A DNA stretch of 64,000 bases from Pseudomonas protegens (GCF_013407925.2 NZ_CP060201.1:1240001-1304000); one strand, 5' to 3'; counted from the first letter of the stretch, positions 20,775-29,835 are shown. Program-made: numbers and translations. Notes: generated by a model not told the origin, from the letters alone.

Positions 20775-21241
20775 GCCTTGGCCTCCTGCAGATGGTTGGC
20801 CGCCTGGCGAATCGCGGTCTTGATCCGGTTGTAGGTGCCGCAGCGGCAGATATTGCCGAGCATCGCCTCTTCGATCTGTTCGTCACTGGGATTGGGATGG
20901 ATCTTCAGCAGGGCCGTGGCGGACATGATCTGCCCGCCCTGGCAGTAGCCGCACTGGGCCACCGCCGTATCCAGCCAGGCTTGCTGCACCACCTGGCCCA
21001 CCGGATCGTTGTGCAGGTAGTCGATGGTGCTGACATTCTTGCCCAGCACCGAACCGACCGGGGTGATGCAACTGCGCGCCGGGTCGCCATCGACATGCAC
21101 GGTGCAGGCACCGCACAGGCCCATGCCGCAGCCGAATTTGGTGCCGCTGTAACCCGCCACATCGCGGATGGCCCACAACAGTGGCATGTCCTCGGTGACG
21201 TCCAGGGGGTGATCTTGACCGTTGAGCTTCAGGGTAATCAT
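20771..21241 (-). CDS. (2Fe-2S)-binding small subunit of molybdenum hydroxylase, IorA-like
   Basis: This 156-aa electron-transfer subunit has two [2Fe-2S] clusters. The plant-type cluster Cys are in GCGMGLCGACTVH with a further Cys in ARSCITP; the second cluster is in CGYCQGGQ and CRCGTY. No FAD subunit is encoded nearby, as in isoquinoline 1-oxidoreductase, so electrons probably pass to a cytochrome. I start at the ATG at 21241 although no strong Shine-Dalgarno is visible. It is the first gene of the four-gene operon. Confidence 0.92.
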   Translation of the reverse strand: MITLKLNGQDHPLDVTEDMPLLWAIRDVAGYSGTKFGCGMGLCGACTVHVDGDPARSCITPVGSVLGKNVSTIDYLHNDPVGQVVQQAWLDTAVAQCGYCQGGQIMSATALLKIHPNPSDEQIEEAMLGNICRCGTYNRIKTAIRQAANHLQEAKA

Positions 21242-21274
21242 GGGCACGCCCGCATTCTATGAGGTGATGGGGTC

Positions 21275-21323
21275 GAGCCATCTGCCACGCGGCAGTGCGG
21301 CTGCGGGGCGCGCAGATGGGCTC
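21275..21323 (-). other. Long inverted repeat in the leader of the molybdo-enzyme operon
   Basis: GAGCCATCTG at 21275-21284 is matched (one bulge) by CAGATGGGCTC at 21313-21323 around a GC-rich loop that can itself fold. It lies between the operator-like palindrome and the first gene, so it would be in the 5' untranslated RNA. Confidence 0.4.
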
Positions 21324-21392
21324 AGGCTAATCGGGCTCTCTTGTGAAGACAGGGCTTCACCGGGCCTTTGGCGACGACAAATAGTTACATTG

Positions 21393-21404
21393 TTAGCAAG
21401 CTAA
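21393..21404. promoter_or_regulatory. SlyA/MarR-type operator palindrome
   Basis: TTAGCAAGCTAA is identical to the consensus I know for Salmonella SlyA. It lies about 150 nt upstream of the 2Fe-2S subunit gene and overlaps plausible promoter hexamers on the minus strand. No MarR-family gene is in the window, so the regulator would act in trans. Confidence 0.5.
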
Positions 21405-21426
21405 GTTAAGCCGCCGGACATAAAAA

Positions 21427-21456
21427 AGCCTTGCAGGCTGTGCACCCTGCAAGGCT
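21427..21456 (-). terminator. Terminator of the exbB-to-murB operon
   Basis: AGCCTTGCAGG pairs with CCTGCAAGGCT, and on the minus strand it is followed by TTTTTTA. It lies 37 nt past the murB stop. Confidence 0.88.
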
Positions 21457-21492
21457 GTGGACTCAAGCGTTGAGCTTAGTTCAAGAGTCGCC

Positions 21493-22512
21493 TCAATACA
21501 GATTCGGCTCCATCTCCAGCTCGACGCCAAAGCGCTCGGCGATATCGTGCTGGATCCGCCGGGCCAACTCCAACAGTTGCAGGCCAGTGGCCGCGCCGTA
21601 GTTCACCAGCACCAGGGATTGCAGGCGATGGACCCCGGCATCGGCTTCACGAAAGCCCTTCCAGCCGGCCTGCTCGATCAGCCAGCCGGCCGCCAGCTTG
21701 ACCTGCCCGTCGGCCTGGGGATAACCCACCAGCCCCGGGTAGGCCTGCTTGATCTGCGCCGCCAGCAGCGCCGGGACCACCGGGTTCTTGAAGAAACTGC
21801 CGGCATTGCCAAGCACCGCCGGGTCCGGAAGTTTCTCGCTGCGAATGCTGCAGATCGCCCGGCTGACATCGCTGGCCGTCGGCTGCTCGATGCCCTGCTC
21901 GCTCAGGCGCTGACGCACCGGACCGTACTCAAGGTGCAGATGATCGACGCGATTCAGGACAAAACGCACCCGCAGGATCAACCAGCGGCCGGCCTCATGC
22001 TTGAACAGGCTGTCGCGGTAAGCGAACTGGCACTGGGCCAGGTCAAAGTCGCGCAATTCACCGGTTTGCCGGTCCAGGGCGGTCAGGCCGGCGAACACGT
22101 CCTTGATCTCCACGCCATAGGCGCCGATGTTCTGCATCGGCGCAGCGCCGACGGTGCCGGGAATCAGGCTCAGGTTCTCCAGCCCGGACAAGCCCTGCTC
22201 CAGGGTCCACTGCACAAAGGGATGCCAGGTTTCCCCGGCCTCGGCTTCCACCACCACCCGTTGCCCGTCGTCGCTGAGCAGACGGATGCCGCGGCTGGCC
22301 ATGCGCAGCACCAGGGCCTGGATATCCGCGGTCAGTAGCAGGTTGCTGCCGCCACCGATCACCAGCAACGGCAACTGCTGCGCGGCGCAATAGGCCAGGG
22401 CTTCGCGCACGTCGTCATCGCTATGGGCCTGGGCAAAGCGCAGGGCCTTGACCTCGACCCCGAAACTGTTGAACGGCTTGAGCGAGACATCGGATTGAAT
22501 GTGCAGGGTCAT
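21493..22512 (-). CDS. murB: UDP-N-acetylenolpyruvoylglucosamine reductase
   Basis: This 339-aa FAD enzyme reduces UDP-GlcNAc-enolpyruvate to UDP-MurNAc in peptidoglycan synthesis. It has the N-terminal FNSFGVEVKA, the FAD-binding VIGGGSNLL and PGTVGAAPMQNIGAYG, and NAGSFFKNP with the catalytic Ser. Its start overlaps the phosphatase gene by 4 nt. It is the last gene of a tightly packed seven-gene envelope operon. Confidence 0.97.
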   Translation of the reverse strand: MTLHIQSDVSLKPFNSFGVEVKALRFAQAHSDDDVREALAYCAAQQLPLLVIGGGSNLLLTADIQALVLRMASRGIRLLSDDGQRVVVEAEAGETWHPFVQWTLEQGLSGLENLSLIPGTVGAAPMQNIGAYGVEIKDVFAGLTALDRQTGELRDFDLAQCQFAYRDSLFKHEAGRWLILRVRFVLNRVDHLHLEYGPVRQRLSEQGIEQPTASDVSRAICSIRSEKLPDPAVLGNAGSFFKNPVVPALLAAQIKQAYPGLVGYPQADGQVKLAAGWLIEQAGWKGFREADAGVHRLQSLVLVNYGAATGLQLLELARRIQHDIAERFGVELEMEPNLY

Positions 22513-22973
22513 AACCGCCCCTTCAATTCGATCACCAGCCGGTCGCAGGCCGCTTCGATCAGGTCCAGTACCTGCTCGAAGCCCTGCTCGCCGTCGTAGT
22601 AGGGATCGGGCACTTCATCCAGTACCGACTCGTAGCGGCGCAGGAACAGGTCCAGCTCGGCCTTGCCCCGGGCCGGTTGCAGGGCCTTGAGGTGGCGCAG
22701 GTTGCTCTGGTCCATGGCCAGGATCAGGTCATACACGGCGAAATCGGCGCTGCCGACCTGCTGCGCCCGTTGCGCCGAAAGGTCGTAGCCACGGCGCAAG
22801 GCCGCCTGCTGGCTGCGCTTATCCGGGGCCTTGCCGACATGCCAGTCGCTGGTGCCGGCGGACGCGACCTGCACCTGATCGCCCAGGCCGGCCGCGCGCA
22901 ACTTGTGGCGCAGCACGCCCTCGGCGGTCGGCGAGCGACAGATATTGCCCAGGCAGACGAACAGAACCCGCAT
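22509..22973 (-). CDS. Low molecular weight protein tyrosine phosphatase
   Basis: This 154-aa LMW-PTP has the P-loop VCLGNICRSP (CX5R) at residues about 6-15 and the general-acid Asp in DEVPDPYYDG near residue 120. It may act on a tyrosine kinase of the envelope, or in arsenate-type stress; the sequence does not decide. It starts in a TGATG junction with kdsB and overlaps murB, so it is co-translated with envelope genes. Confidence 0.93.
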   Translation of the reverse strand: MRVLFVCLGNICRSPTAEGVLRHKLRAAGLGDQVQVASAGTSDWHVGKAPDKRSQQAALRRGYDLSAQRAQQVGSADFAVYDLILAMDQSNLRHLKALQPARGKAELDLFLRRYESVLDEVPDPYYDGEQGFEQVLDLIEAACDRLVIELKGRL

Positions 22974-23737
22974 CAGGCCTCCAGCAGGCGCCGGACGCGC
23001 TCAAGGTCTTCGGCGGTATCGACGCCGGTGGGTGGGGCCTCCAGGGCATCGGCGACATGAATCCGCACGCCGTGCCACAAGGCACGCAACTGCTCCAGGG
23101 ATTCGGTGTTTTCCAGCCAGCACGGGCCCCAGCTGACGAAGTCATGAAGGAACCCAGCGCGATAGGCATAGATGCCGATGTGGCGGCGGTAAGGCACGCC
23201 TTCCGGCAGGTGCTCTTGACTCTTGGCGAAGGCATCCCGCGCCCAGGGCAAGGTGGCACGGCTGAAGGTCAGGGCCAGGCCGTTGAGGTCCGTGACCACC
23301 TTGACCACGTTGGGATTGAACAGCGTCTGCACATCCTCGATCGGCTCGGCCAGGGTGGCCATGCGCGCTTCGGTGTGGGCTGCCAGGTTGGCCGCCACCT
23401 GGTCGATCACCGAAGGCGGGATCAGCGGTTCGTCGCCCTGAACGTTGACCACGATGGCATCCGCCGCCAGGCCAAGCTGGCTGGCGACTTCCGCCAGGCG
23501 ATCGGTGCCCGAGTTGTGGTCGTCCCGGGTCAGCAGCGCTTGCGCGCCAAAGCCCTGGCACGCCTCGACGATACGCGGGTCGTCGGTGGCCACCACTACC
23601 CGCTCGGCGCTGCTCTTGCAGGCCTGCTCCCAGACCCACTGGATCATCGGCTTGCCGGCGATCAGTTGCAGGGGCTTGCCCGGCAGGCGAGTGGAGGCAA
23701 AGCGCGCCGGAATGACCACGGTGAAGGCGCTGCTCAT
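22973..23737 (-). CDS. kdsB: 3-deoxy-manno-octulosonate cytidylyltransferase
   Basis: This 254-aa enzyme activates Kdo as CMP-Kdo for lipopolysaccharide core synthesis. It shows the nucleotide-binding [24 protein letters not shown], and the C-terminal EDLERVR region. Length matches E. coli KdsB. Its start overlaps the Trm112 gene by 4 nt (ATGA). Confidence 0.97.
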   Translation of the reverse strand: MSSAFTVVIPARFASTRLPGKPLQLIAGKPMIQWVWEQACKSSAERVVVATDDPRIVEACQGFGAQALLTRDDHNSGTDRLAEVASQLGLAADAIVVNVQGDEPLIPPSVIDQVAANLAAHTEARMATLAEPIEDVQTLFNPNVVKVVTDLNGLALTFSRATLPWARDAFAKSQEHLPEGVPYRRHIGIYAYRAGFLHDFVSWGPCWLENTESLEQLRALWHGVRIHVADALEAPPTGVDTAEDLERVRRLLEA

Positions 23738-23919
23738 TTGTCCAGGCGCTCTTCGGTGGTCAGGGTACGGGCTTCGCTTTCCAGCATCACCGGGATGCCG
23801 TCGCGGATCGGATAGGCCAGGCCGGCGCCCTTGCTGATCAGCTCGGTCTTGTCGGCGCTGAGTTTGAGCGGGCCCTTGCAGATCGGGCAGGCCAGGATGT
23901 CGAGCAGTTTGGTGTCCAT
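23734..23919 (-). CDS. Trm112 family protein
   Basis: This 61-aa protein has one CPICKG knuckle and the KLLDILACP start typical of YcaR/Trm112 proteins. It lies between lpxK and kdsB, as in E. coli ycaR. Trm112 proteins activate methyltransferases in eukaryotes; the bacterial role is unclear. Only one CxxC pair is present, so a full zinc site would need other ligands. Confidence 0.92.
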   Translation of the reverse strand: MDTKLLDILACPICKGPLKLSADKTELISKGAGLAYPIRDGIPVMLESEARTLTTEERLDK

Positions 23920-23942
23920 GAGGTTTCCCTGGATAAAAGCGA

Positions 23943-24953
23943 TTAAGGCAACAGACGATCAGGCAGCAGGCGCATCAGCTGGGTATCGAACCAGACGATG
24001 AAGGCCGCGGACGGCACCGCATCCACCGCCAGGTACCACCAGTCGGCAGCCGCGAAGTCACGGCACTTGACCGCATCTTTCTCGGTCATGACCAACGGCA
24101 ACGACGGGGTGAAGGCCAGGGCCTGCGCACTGTATTGGGCGTGATCGGCAAATGCATGGGGGACAGGCCGCCAGTGTAGCGTTTCAAGGGTGTTGAAGAA
24201 ACGCTGCGGGTTGCCGATTCCGGCCACCGCGTGCAGCGCCTGCCCCGGCGCGAAGTGCTCCACCGGGCGGCGCTCGCCGCTCTGCAGATTGACCAGCGCC
24301 GAAGGCTTGAGGTGAAAGGCAAAACCGTCGGCGCGGTCATCGGCGGCGCCGTTGTAGAGCAGTGCATCGACGCTCTGCAGGCGTTCCACCGGCTCGCGCA
24401 GGGGCCCGGCCGGCAGGCAACGGCGGTTGCCCAGGCCACGGGCGGCGTCGATCAGCACCAGTTCCAGGTCACGGGCCAGGCGGTAATGTTGCAGACCGTC
24501 GTCGGAGAGAATCAGGTCCAGCGGTTCGGCGGCCAGCAAGGCCTGTACCGCGCGGCTGCGATCCGGATCGATCATCAGCGGCACGCCACAGCGCTGGACG
24601 ATCAGCAGCGGTTCATCACCGGCCACCGCGGCGCTGTCGTCGGCCGTCACCCGCCAGGGCAGTTGCGGCGGCTTGGCGCCATAGCCGCGACTGACCACCC
24701 CGACCCGCAGGCCGAGGCGCTGACAGTGCGCCACCAGCCACAGGATCAATGGCGTCTTGCCAGTGCCGCCGACGGTGATGTTGCCCACCACGATCAACGG
24801 CACCGGCGGCTGATAGATCGCCCCCTCGCCCGCCAGAAAGCGCTGGCGCTTGCCCATCACCACCCGGCGGTACAAGTACTCCAGAGGCTGCAGCAGTTTC
24901 AGCGCGGGGTGGCCGTTGTACCAGGCGGCGAGCAAGCGATCGGAGAGTGCCAT
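23943..24953 (-). CDS. lpxK: Tetraacyldisaccharide 4'-kinase
   Basis: This 336-aa inner-membrane-associated kinase phosphorylates the lipid A precursor to lipid IVA. A short hydrophobic N-terminal segment precedes the P-loop [22 protein letters not shown] carries the catalytic Asp/His region. It starts in TGATG with exbD. Confidence 0.96.
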   Translation of the reverse strand: MALSDRLLAAWYNGHPALKLLQPLEYLYRRVVMGKRQRFLAGEGAIYQPPVPLIVVGNITVGGTGKTPLILWLVAHCQRLGLRVGVVSRGYGAKPPQLPWRVTADDSAAVAGDEPLLIVQRCGVPLMIDPDRSRAVQALLAAEPLDLILSDDGLQHYRLARDLELVLIDAARGLGNRRCLPAGPLREPVERLQSVDALLYNGAADDRADGFAFHLKPSALVNLQSGERRPVEHFAPGQALHAVAGIGNPQRFFNTLETLHWRPVPHAFADHAQYSAQALAFTPSLPLVMTEKDAVKCRDFAAADWWYLAVDAVPSAAFIVWFDTQLMRLLPDRLLP

Positions 24954-25381
24954 CAGGGTGCCGGCGCCGCCTCGACGGTGGTCATGCGCAAGTGGCTGAA
25001 ACCGAGCTTGCCGGCCGCGTCCATGGCAGTGATCACCGCTTGATGTTGAGTCTTGCCGTCGGCGCTGATGGACAGCGGCAGATGGGTGTCCCCTGCCGAC
25101 TCCTTCTGCAGGGCGTCCATCAGGGTGGCCAGGTCATTTTTCGGCAGCACCTGATTGTTGACCGAGAACACCCCGTCGGCGCTGATGGCGATGTCCAGCT
25201 GCTTGACCTCCTGGTCTTCGGCGGGCGAGCCGCTGACCGCTTCCGGCAGGTCGACCCGCAACTGGGTTTCCCGGGTAAAGGTGGTGGTGACGACGAAAAA
25301 CAGCAGCAGGATGAACACCACGTCGATCAATGACGCGAGGTTGATGTCCACGGTTTCCCGGGGTTTGCGACGGAATTTCAC
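24953..25381 (-). CDS. exbD: ExbD/TolR family biopolymer transport protein
   Basis: This 142-aa protein has a single N-terminal membrane helix with the proton-path Asp in [14 protein letters not shown], then a periplasmic domain. It starts with GTG overlapping the exbB stop. The ExbB/ExbD pair next to lpxK is the conserved Pseudomonas arrangement (PA2982-PA2983 in PAO1). It powers TonB- or Tol-like envelope work; the partner is not encoded here. Confidence 0.92.
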   Translation of the reverse strand: MKFRRKPRETVDINLASLIDVVFILLLFFVVTTTFTRETQLRVDLPEAVSGSPAEDQEVKQLDIAISADGVFSVNNQVLPKNDLATLMDALQKESAGDTHLPLSISADGKTQHQAVITAMDAAGKLGFSHLRMTTVEAAPAP

Positions 25382-26013
25382 GCTTTGCCCTCGGCCAGGT
25401 CGACATCGCGGTCACCCTGGATCACTTCCACCAGCTTGATCGCTTCCTGTTCCATGCCCACCACCAGCTCATCGACCCGACGTTGCAGGAAGCGATGGAA
25501 GAACACCGAAGGAATGCCCACCATCAGCCCCGCGGCAGTGGTGATCAAGGCCTTGGAAATACCGCCGGCCAGCACGTGGGCGTTGGTGGTCATGCCCGAG
25601 CCCATGAACGAACTGAAGATGTCGATCATGCCCAGCACCGTGCCCAAGAGGCCCAGCAGCGGGGCCATGGCGGCGATGGTGCCGAGGGCATTGAGGTAGC
25701 GCTCCAGCTCGTGAATCACGCGGGCTGCCGCCTCTTCAATGCATTCCTTCATGATCTCGCGACCATGCTTGGAGTTGGCCAGCCCCGCGGCCAGGATCTC
25801 GCCCAGGGGCGAATCGGCGCGCAGTTCCTTGAGTTTTTCCTTGTTCAGCTGCTTGTCCTTGATCCAGCGCCAGACCTGCCCCAACAGATGGGGCGGGGTA
25901 ACCCGGCTGGCCCGCAGGGTCCACAAACGCTCGGCAATGATGCCCACAGCCGCGATGGAACTCAGAATGATCGGCAACATCATCCAGCCGCCGGATTTGA
26001 CCAATTCCCACAC
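25378..26013 (-). CDS. exbB: MotA/TolQ/ExbB proton channel family protein
   Basis: This 211-aa protein has three membrane helices (N-terminal about 7-28, then two near 110-135 and 150-180). I chose the GTG at 26013, which gives WELVKSGGWMMLPI and has GAGGGG at good spacing. The in-frame GTG at 26043 is part of the predicted promoter region and would precede the likely transcript start. The Pro and Thr residues of the proton path lie in the second and third helices. It is first in the exbB-exbD-lpxK-kdsB-murB operon. Confidence 0.9.
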   Translation of the reverse strand: MWELVKSGGWMMLPIILSSIAAVGIIAERLWTLRASRVTPPHLLGQVWRWIKDKQLNKEKLKELRADSPLGEILAAGLANSKHGREIMKECIEEAAARVIHELERYLNALGTIAAMAPLLGLLGTVLGMIDIFSSFMGSGMTTNAHVLAGGISKALITTAAGLMVGIPSVFFHRFLQRRVDELVVGMEQEAIKLVEVIQGDRDVDLAEGKA

Positions 26014-26041
26014 AGTGACAGTCCCCTCGAAAAAGTGCGCC

Positions 26042-26070
26042 ACTCTAACATAGGGGCCGGACGCACCGAA
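26042..26070 (-). promoter_or_regulatory. Candidate promoter of the exbB-to-murB operon
   Basis: On the minus strand TTCGGT and TAGAGT are separated by 17 nt, placing the start near 26035, about 22 nt before the preferred exbB start. Confidence 0.5.
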
Positions 26071-26130
26071 GACCGTGATGTCGCATGCTCACAGGCTTTA
26101 ATAAATCACGGTTATTTAAGGCATTAGTGC

Positions 26131-28347
26131 TCAATCGCGCCAGAAACGCCGCTGCGCGCGCAGGCTTTGCACGGGCCCGAAAGTCCCCAGGCGCAGTTTC
26201 AGCGCACCTTGATCGGCGCTGTCATGAACAGCCGCCCCCAACCGTCGATAGCGCGCCAGCACCTCGGCATGGGGATGACCGAAGGCATTGCCTCGCCCGC
26301 GGGAAATCAGCACCGCCGTCGGTCGCAGGCGTTGCAGCAGGGCCATGGACGAAGACGTGCGACTGCCATGATGGGGCGCCTGCAACCAGTGGGTGTGAAC
26401 CGCCAGCGCACTGGCGAGCAAGGCCCGTTCGGCCTGCAGGTCGATGTCGCCGGTGAGCAGCAGACGCTCGCCACGGGCCTCGACCTGCAACACGCAGGAG
26501 GCCTGGTTGCCATCGGTCGCCGCCGGCCATTGCCACAGCCGAAAGCGCACCCCATTCCATTGCCAGCCCAGGCCGGACTCGCAAGGCTGGGCTTGCAAGG
26601 CGTCGGGCAATGCCCCGGGCTCGCCGCTGCGCACCCGTGCCACCTCGATTCCGCGCCAGACCGCGAGGGCGGCACCGGCATGATCGTTGTCAGCGTGACT
26701 GAGCAGCATCAGGTCCAACCGCCTGATCCCCAACTTGCGCAAGGTTGGCAGCACCACCCGCTCGCCAAGGTCGAAATCCCCCACCCGGGCGCCAGCGTCG
26801 TAGAGCATGGCGTGATCGCGGGTGCGCAGGAGCATCGACAGCCCCTGCCCCACGTCCAGTTGCCAGACCTCCACCTCACCCTCGGGCAGCACGGGCTCGG
26901 GCGGCCAGACAGCCAATAGCAGCAGCGGCCACCCCAGCACCCGCAGCGGCACACCAGTGGGCAGGAGCAACAGCAAGGCCCCCAGGGCACTGAGCCCCCA
27001 AAGCCACCAGGGCAGCAACGGCGCCACCCAGGCCGGCCAGGCACTGGCGATCATCCCCAATAGGCGAAACAGCCCATCCAGCAGCCCCCCGGCCAACCAC
27101 AGCAAGCCCTCGCCCAGATGGGGCACCGGCAGCAGCAGACACCCCAGCAGGGCCGGCGGCAGCACCAACAGGCTGATCCAGGGCACCGCCAGCAGATTGG
27201 CCAGGGGACCGCTGAAACTGATGGGCAACCCCAGGGCCAGCAGCGGCGGCAGCAGGCCAATGGCGATCAGCCACTGGGCCCGGCTCCAGGCCTGCCACCA
27301 GCGCCAGCGCCCCAGGCGCCCGGCGAAGGTGAGAATCAGGATCGCCACCGCGGCAAACGACAGCCAGAATCCCGGCTGCAAACTGGCCAGGGGCTCGAAC
27401 AGCAACACCGCATTCAACGCCAGCAGCCAGGGTCGCCAGACGCCCAGATGGCGAAAGCGCAGACGCCAGAGCAGGACCAGGGCGACCATCACGCAAGCCC
27501 GTTGCACCGGCACATCGAACCCGGCCAGCAGGCCATAGCCCAGAGCCCCGAGAAAGGCCAGGGCACAGGCCCAGGGCAGCCATGGCCGGCGCTCGGGCCA
27601 GATGCCCCAGCGGGCGAGCCCGGCCACCCCGAGGTAGATCACCCCGGCCAGCAGACTGATGTGCTGACCGGAAATCACCATCAGGTGCACCGTGCCGGTG
27701 TCCTGCAACACCTGCCAGTCCTGGCGCGTCAGGCCCGAGCCGTCGCCCATCACCAGTGCCGCCAGCCCGGCGCCACGTCCTTGTGCCTCGACCCCCAGCA
27801 GGCGCTGGCGCAGCCCCTCACGCCAGGCCAGCCGGGCGGGCCTGAGCAATTGCCCGGCCTTGACCGTACCGGTGGCCCCGATGCGCCGCGCCAGCAGCCA
27901 GGCCTGGTAATCGAATCCCTGGACATTGAGCAGCCCGGCGGGACGCCGCAGCTTGACCGCCAAGCGCCAGCGCTCGCCACTGTGCAGCGGTGGGCCGTCA
28001 TGCCAGGCCAGACGCATCCGCTGCGGCAGACGCTCGCGCCGCGCCTGGGCGGCCTGCAGTTCGAAGCGCACCACGCCCTGGCCCTGCTCCGGCAAACCAC
28101 TGACCTGCCCCTCCAGCCAGCGGGTTTGCCCCTCCAGGCCAGGCGCCAGGCGATCATCCAGGGCCCAATGCCCGGAGACGCAAGCCCAGGCGAAACCGAA
28201 CAGAAAAAATGCCACGGGATGTGTACGAAACGGCAGCAGCATCATCCCCACGACCGCCAGCGCCAGCAACAGCCAGACCGGCGGCAACACCGGCAGAAAA
28301 CCCAGCGCCAGCAGCCCCGCGGCCAACGCCAGCAAACCCGTGCCCAT
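26131..28347 (-). CDS. comEC: DNA internalization-related competence protein ComEC/Rec2
   Basis: This 738-aa polytopic protein forms the inner-membrane channel for transforming DNA. An N-terminal DUF4131 region with membrane helices and an OB-like part is followed by the Competence domain (about 210-480, many helices). The C-terminal metallo-beta-lactamase-like domain has LMLLSHADNDHAG, LLLTGDID and APHHGS; all metal-binding motifs are intact, so no decay is seen. It is transcribed away from the DUF2062 gene, 87 nt upstream of the exbB promoter region. Confidence 0.94.
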   Translation of the reverse strand: MGTGLLALAAGLLALGFLPVLPPVWLLLALAVVGMMLLPFRTHPVAFFLFGFAWACVSGHWALDDRLAPGLEGQTRWLEGQVSGLPEQGQGVVRFELQAAQARRERLPQRMRLAWHDGPPLHSGERWRLAVKLRRPAGLLNVQGFDYQAWLLARRIGATGTVKAGQLLRPARLAWREGLRQRLLGVEAQGRGAGLAALVMGDGSGLTRQDWQVLQDTGTVHLMVISGQHISLLAGVIYLGVAGLARWGIWPERRPWLPWACALAFLGALGYGLLAGFDVPVQRACVMVALVLLWRLRFRHLGVWRPWLLALNAVLLFEPLASLQPGFWLSFAAVAILILTFAGRLGRWRWWQAWSRAQWLIAIGLLPPLLALGLPISFSGPLANLLAVPWISLLVLPPALLGCLLLPVPHLGEGLLWLAGGLLDGLFRLLGMIASAWPAWVAPLLPWWLWGLSALGALLLLLPTGVPLRVLGWPLLLLAVWPPEPVLPEGEVEVWQLDVGQGLSMLLRTRDHAMLYDAGARVGDFDLGERVVLPTLRKLGIRRLDLMLLSHADNDHAGAALAVWRGIEVARVRSGEPGALPDALQAQPCESGLGWQWNGVRFRLWQWPAATDGNQASCVLQVEARGERLLLTGDIDLQAERALLASALAVHTHWLQAPHHGSRTSSSMALLQRLRPTAVLISRGRGNAFGHPHAEVLARYRRLGAAVHDSADQGALKLRLGTFGPVQSLRAQRRFWRD

Positions 28348-28432
28348 CAGCCAGCCCCTCCTTGGCAGTCCCTACTCTGGGCTTAGCCGAGGATCGGCGG
28401 CGCGGTTTTATCATTTGTCACAATGTCTGAAT

Positions 28433-28461
28433 TTGCCCTGACTAGAATCCGTTCATAATCG
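28433..28461 (+). promoter_or_regulatory. Candidate promoter for the DUF2062 gene
   Basis: TTGCCC at 28433 and TAATCG at 28456 are 17 nt apart, 25 nt before the gene. It is a weak match in the comEC/DUF2062 divergent region. Confidence 0.3.
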
Positions 28462-28486
28462 CGACCTGATCCAACCGAGAACCCTT

Positions 28487-29002
28487 ATGCCCCGGCGCTT
28501 ATTCAAACGTTACATGCCAGATCCGGCCAGCATCCGGGAACACAAGTCCTTACGCTTTCTTGGCACGCTGTTGCATGACGCCAACCTCTGGCACCTCAAT
28601 CGACACTCCGTAGCCCGCGCCATGGCCGTGGGTTTGTTCGCCGCCTTCATCCCGATTCCGATGCAGATGCTGCTGGCGGCGGTGCTGGCTGTCTGGCTGC
28701 GGGCCAACATGCCCATCAGTGTCAGCCTGGTCTGGCTGACCAATCCCATCACCATGCCGCCGGTGTTCTTCTGCACCTACCAACTGGGGGCCTGGCTGAT
28801 GAACGTACCGGCCCGCACCCTGCCCGACGAGTTGACCTGGGAGTGGATCAGCGGTCAGCTCAGCACCCTGTGGCAACCCTTTCTCCTGGGGTCGGTGGTG
28901 GCCGGTCTGGCGCTGGGCGCCACGGCCTATTGCCTGACCATGCTCTATTGGCGCTGGTGGGTGGCTCGCCAGTGGCGCAGGCGCAAGCAGCAGCGCCTGT
29001 GA
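28487..29002 (+). CDS. DUF2062 domain-containing membrane protein
   Basis: This 171-aa inner-membrane protein has the DUF2062 signature: SVARAMAVGLFAAFIPIPMQML, a NPITMPPVFFCTYQLG segment and a last helix near the C-terminus ending in a very basic tail. Function is unknown; the family is broadly conserved in proteobacteria and often lies next to comEC or ABC genes. A strong terminator follows directly. Confidence 0.88.
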   Translation: MPRRLFKRYMPDPASIREHKSLRFLGTLLHDANLWHLNRHSVARAMAVGLFAAFIPIPMQMLLAAVLAVWLRANMPISVSLVWLTNPITMPPVFFCTYQLGAWLMNVPARTLPDELTWEWISGQLSTLWQPFLLGSVVAGLALGATAYCLTMLYWRWWVARQWRRRKQQRL

Positions 29003-29007
29003 CCAAC

Positions 29008-29036
29008 GAAAACGGCCTCCCGAGGGAGGCCGTTTT
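29008..29036. terminator. Bidirectional terminator between DUF2062 gene and ABC permease
   Basis: GAAAACGGCCTCC pairs with GGAGGCCGTTTTC around a CGAG tetraloop, giving U-tracts on both strands for the convergent genes. Confidence 0.88.
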
Positions 29037-29055
29037 CATCAGGCGCTGAAGCGGT

Positions 29056-29835
29056 TTACTGACGCATGCCACGCCCGCTGACCAGCAGCCGGGCACAGCC
29101 GATGTACAGCACCACGGTGGCCACCAGCATGAAGGTGATGGCCACGCTGATCTTGATGTCCGACACCCCGAGGATGCCGAAGCGGAAGGCGTTGACCATG
29201 TGCAGCACCGGGTTGGCCAGGGACACGGTCTGCCAGAACGGCGGCAGCAGGTTGATCGAGTAGAACACCCCGCCCAGGTAGGTCAGGGGGGTCAGCACGA
29301 ACGTCGGGATGATCGAGATGTCATCGAAGTTGCGCGCGAACACCGCGTTGATGAACCCCAGCAGCGAGAAGATGGTCGCCGTCAGCACCACCACCAGCAC
29401 GGTGACGCCCAGGTGATGCACCTGCAATGTGGTGAAAAACAGCGACAGCAGGGTCACGATGATCCCCACCATCAGGCCGCGCAGAACCCCGCCCAAGGTG
29501 TAGCCAATCAGGATGGTGTGCGGCGACACCGGCGATACCATCAACTCCTCGATGGAGCGCTGGAACTTGCTGCCGAAGAAACTCGACACCACGTTGCCGT
29601 AGGAGTTGGTGATCACCGACATCATGATCAGCCCCGGCACGATGTACTCCATGTAGGTGAAACCACCCATATCGCCGATCTGTCGCCCGATCAGGTTACC
29701 GAAGATGACGAAGTACAGAACCATGGTGATGGCCGGCGGCAGCAGGGTCTGCGGCCAGATTCGGGTGAAACGGCGGATCTCGCGATAGACGATGGTGTTG
29801 AGTGCCACCAGGTTGGGTTTCAACTCCGAACTCAT
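29056..29835 (-). CDS. ABC-2 type transporter permease (YadH-like)
   Basis: This 259-aa permease has six predicted membrane helices and the ABC-2 pattern (SFFGSKFQRSIEELMVSPVSPH before the core helices). It overlaps the ATPase gene by 4 nt, so the two form an exporter. The pair corresponds to PA2811/PA2812 of PAO1 and to YadH/YadG of E. coli. The substrate is unknown. Confidence 0.9.
   Translation of the reverse strand: MSSELKPNLVALNTIVYREIRRFTRIWPQTLLPPAITMVLYFVIFGNLIGRQIGDMGGFTYMEYIVPGLIMMSVITNSYGNVVSSFFGSKFQRSIEELMVSPVSPHTILIGYTLGGVLRGLMVGIIVTLLSLFFTTLQVHHLGVTVLVVVLTATIFSLLGFINAVFARNFDDISIIPTFVLTPLTYLGGVFYSINLLPPFWQTVSLANPVLHMVNAFRFGILGVSDIKISVAITFMLVATVVLYIGCARLLVSGRGMRQ

Noticed and set aside
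16869-21241. Xanthine dehydrogenase (XdhAB) assignment
   Set aside because: There is no FAD-binding part, the large subunit has a Tat signal, and no purine-catabolic genes are near, so the isoquinoline-oxidoreductase type fits better.
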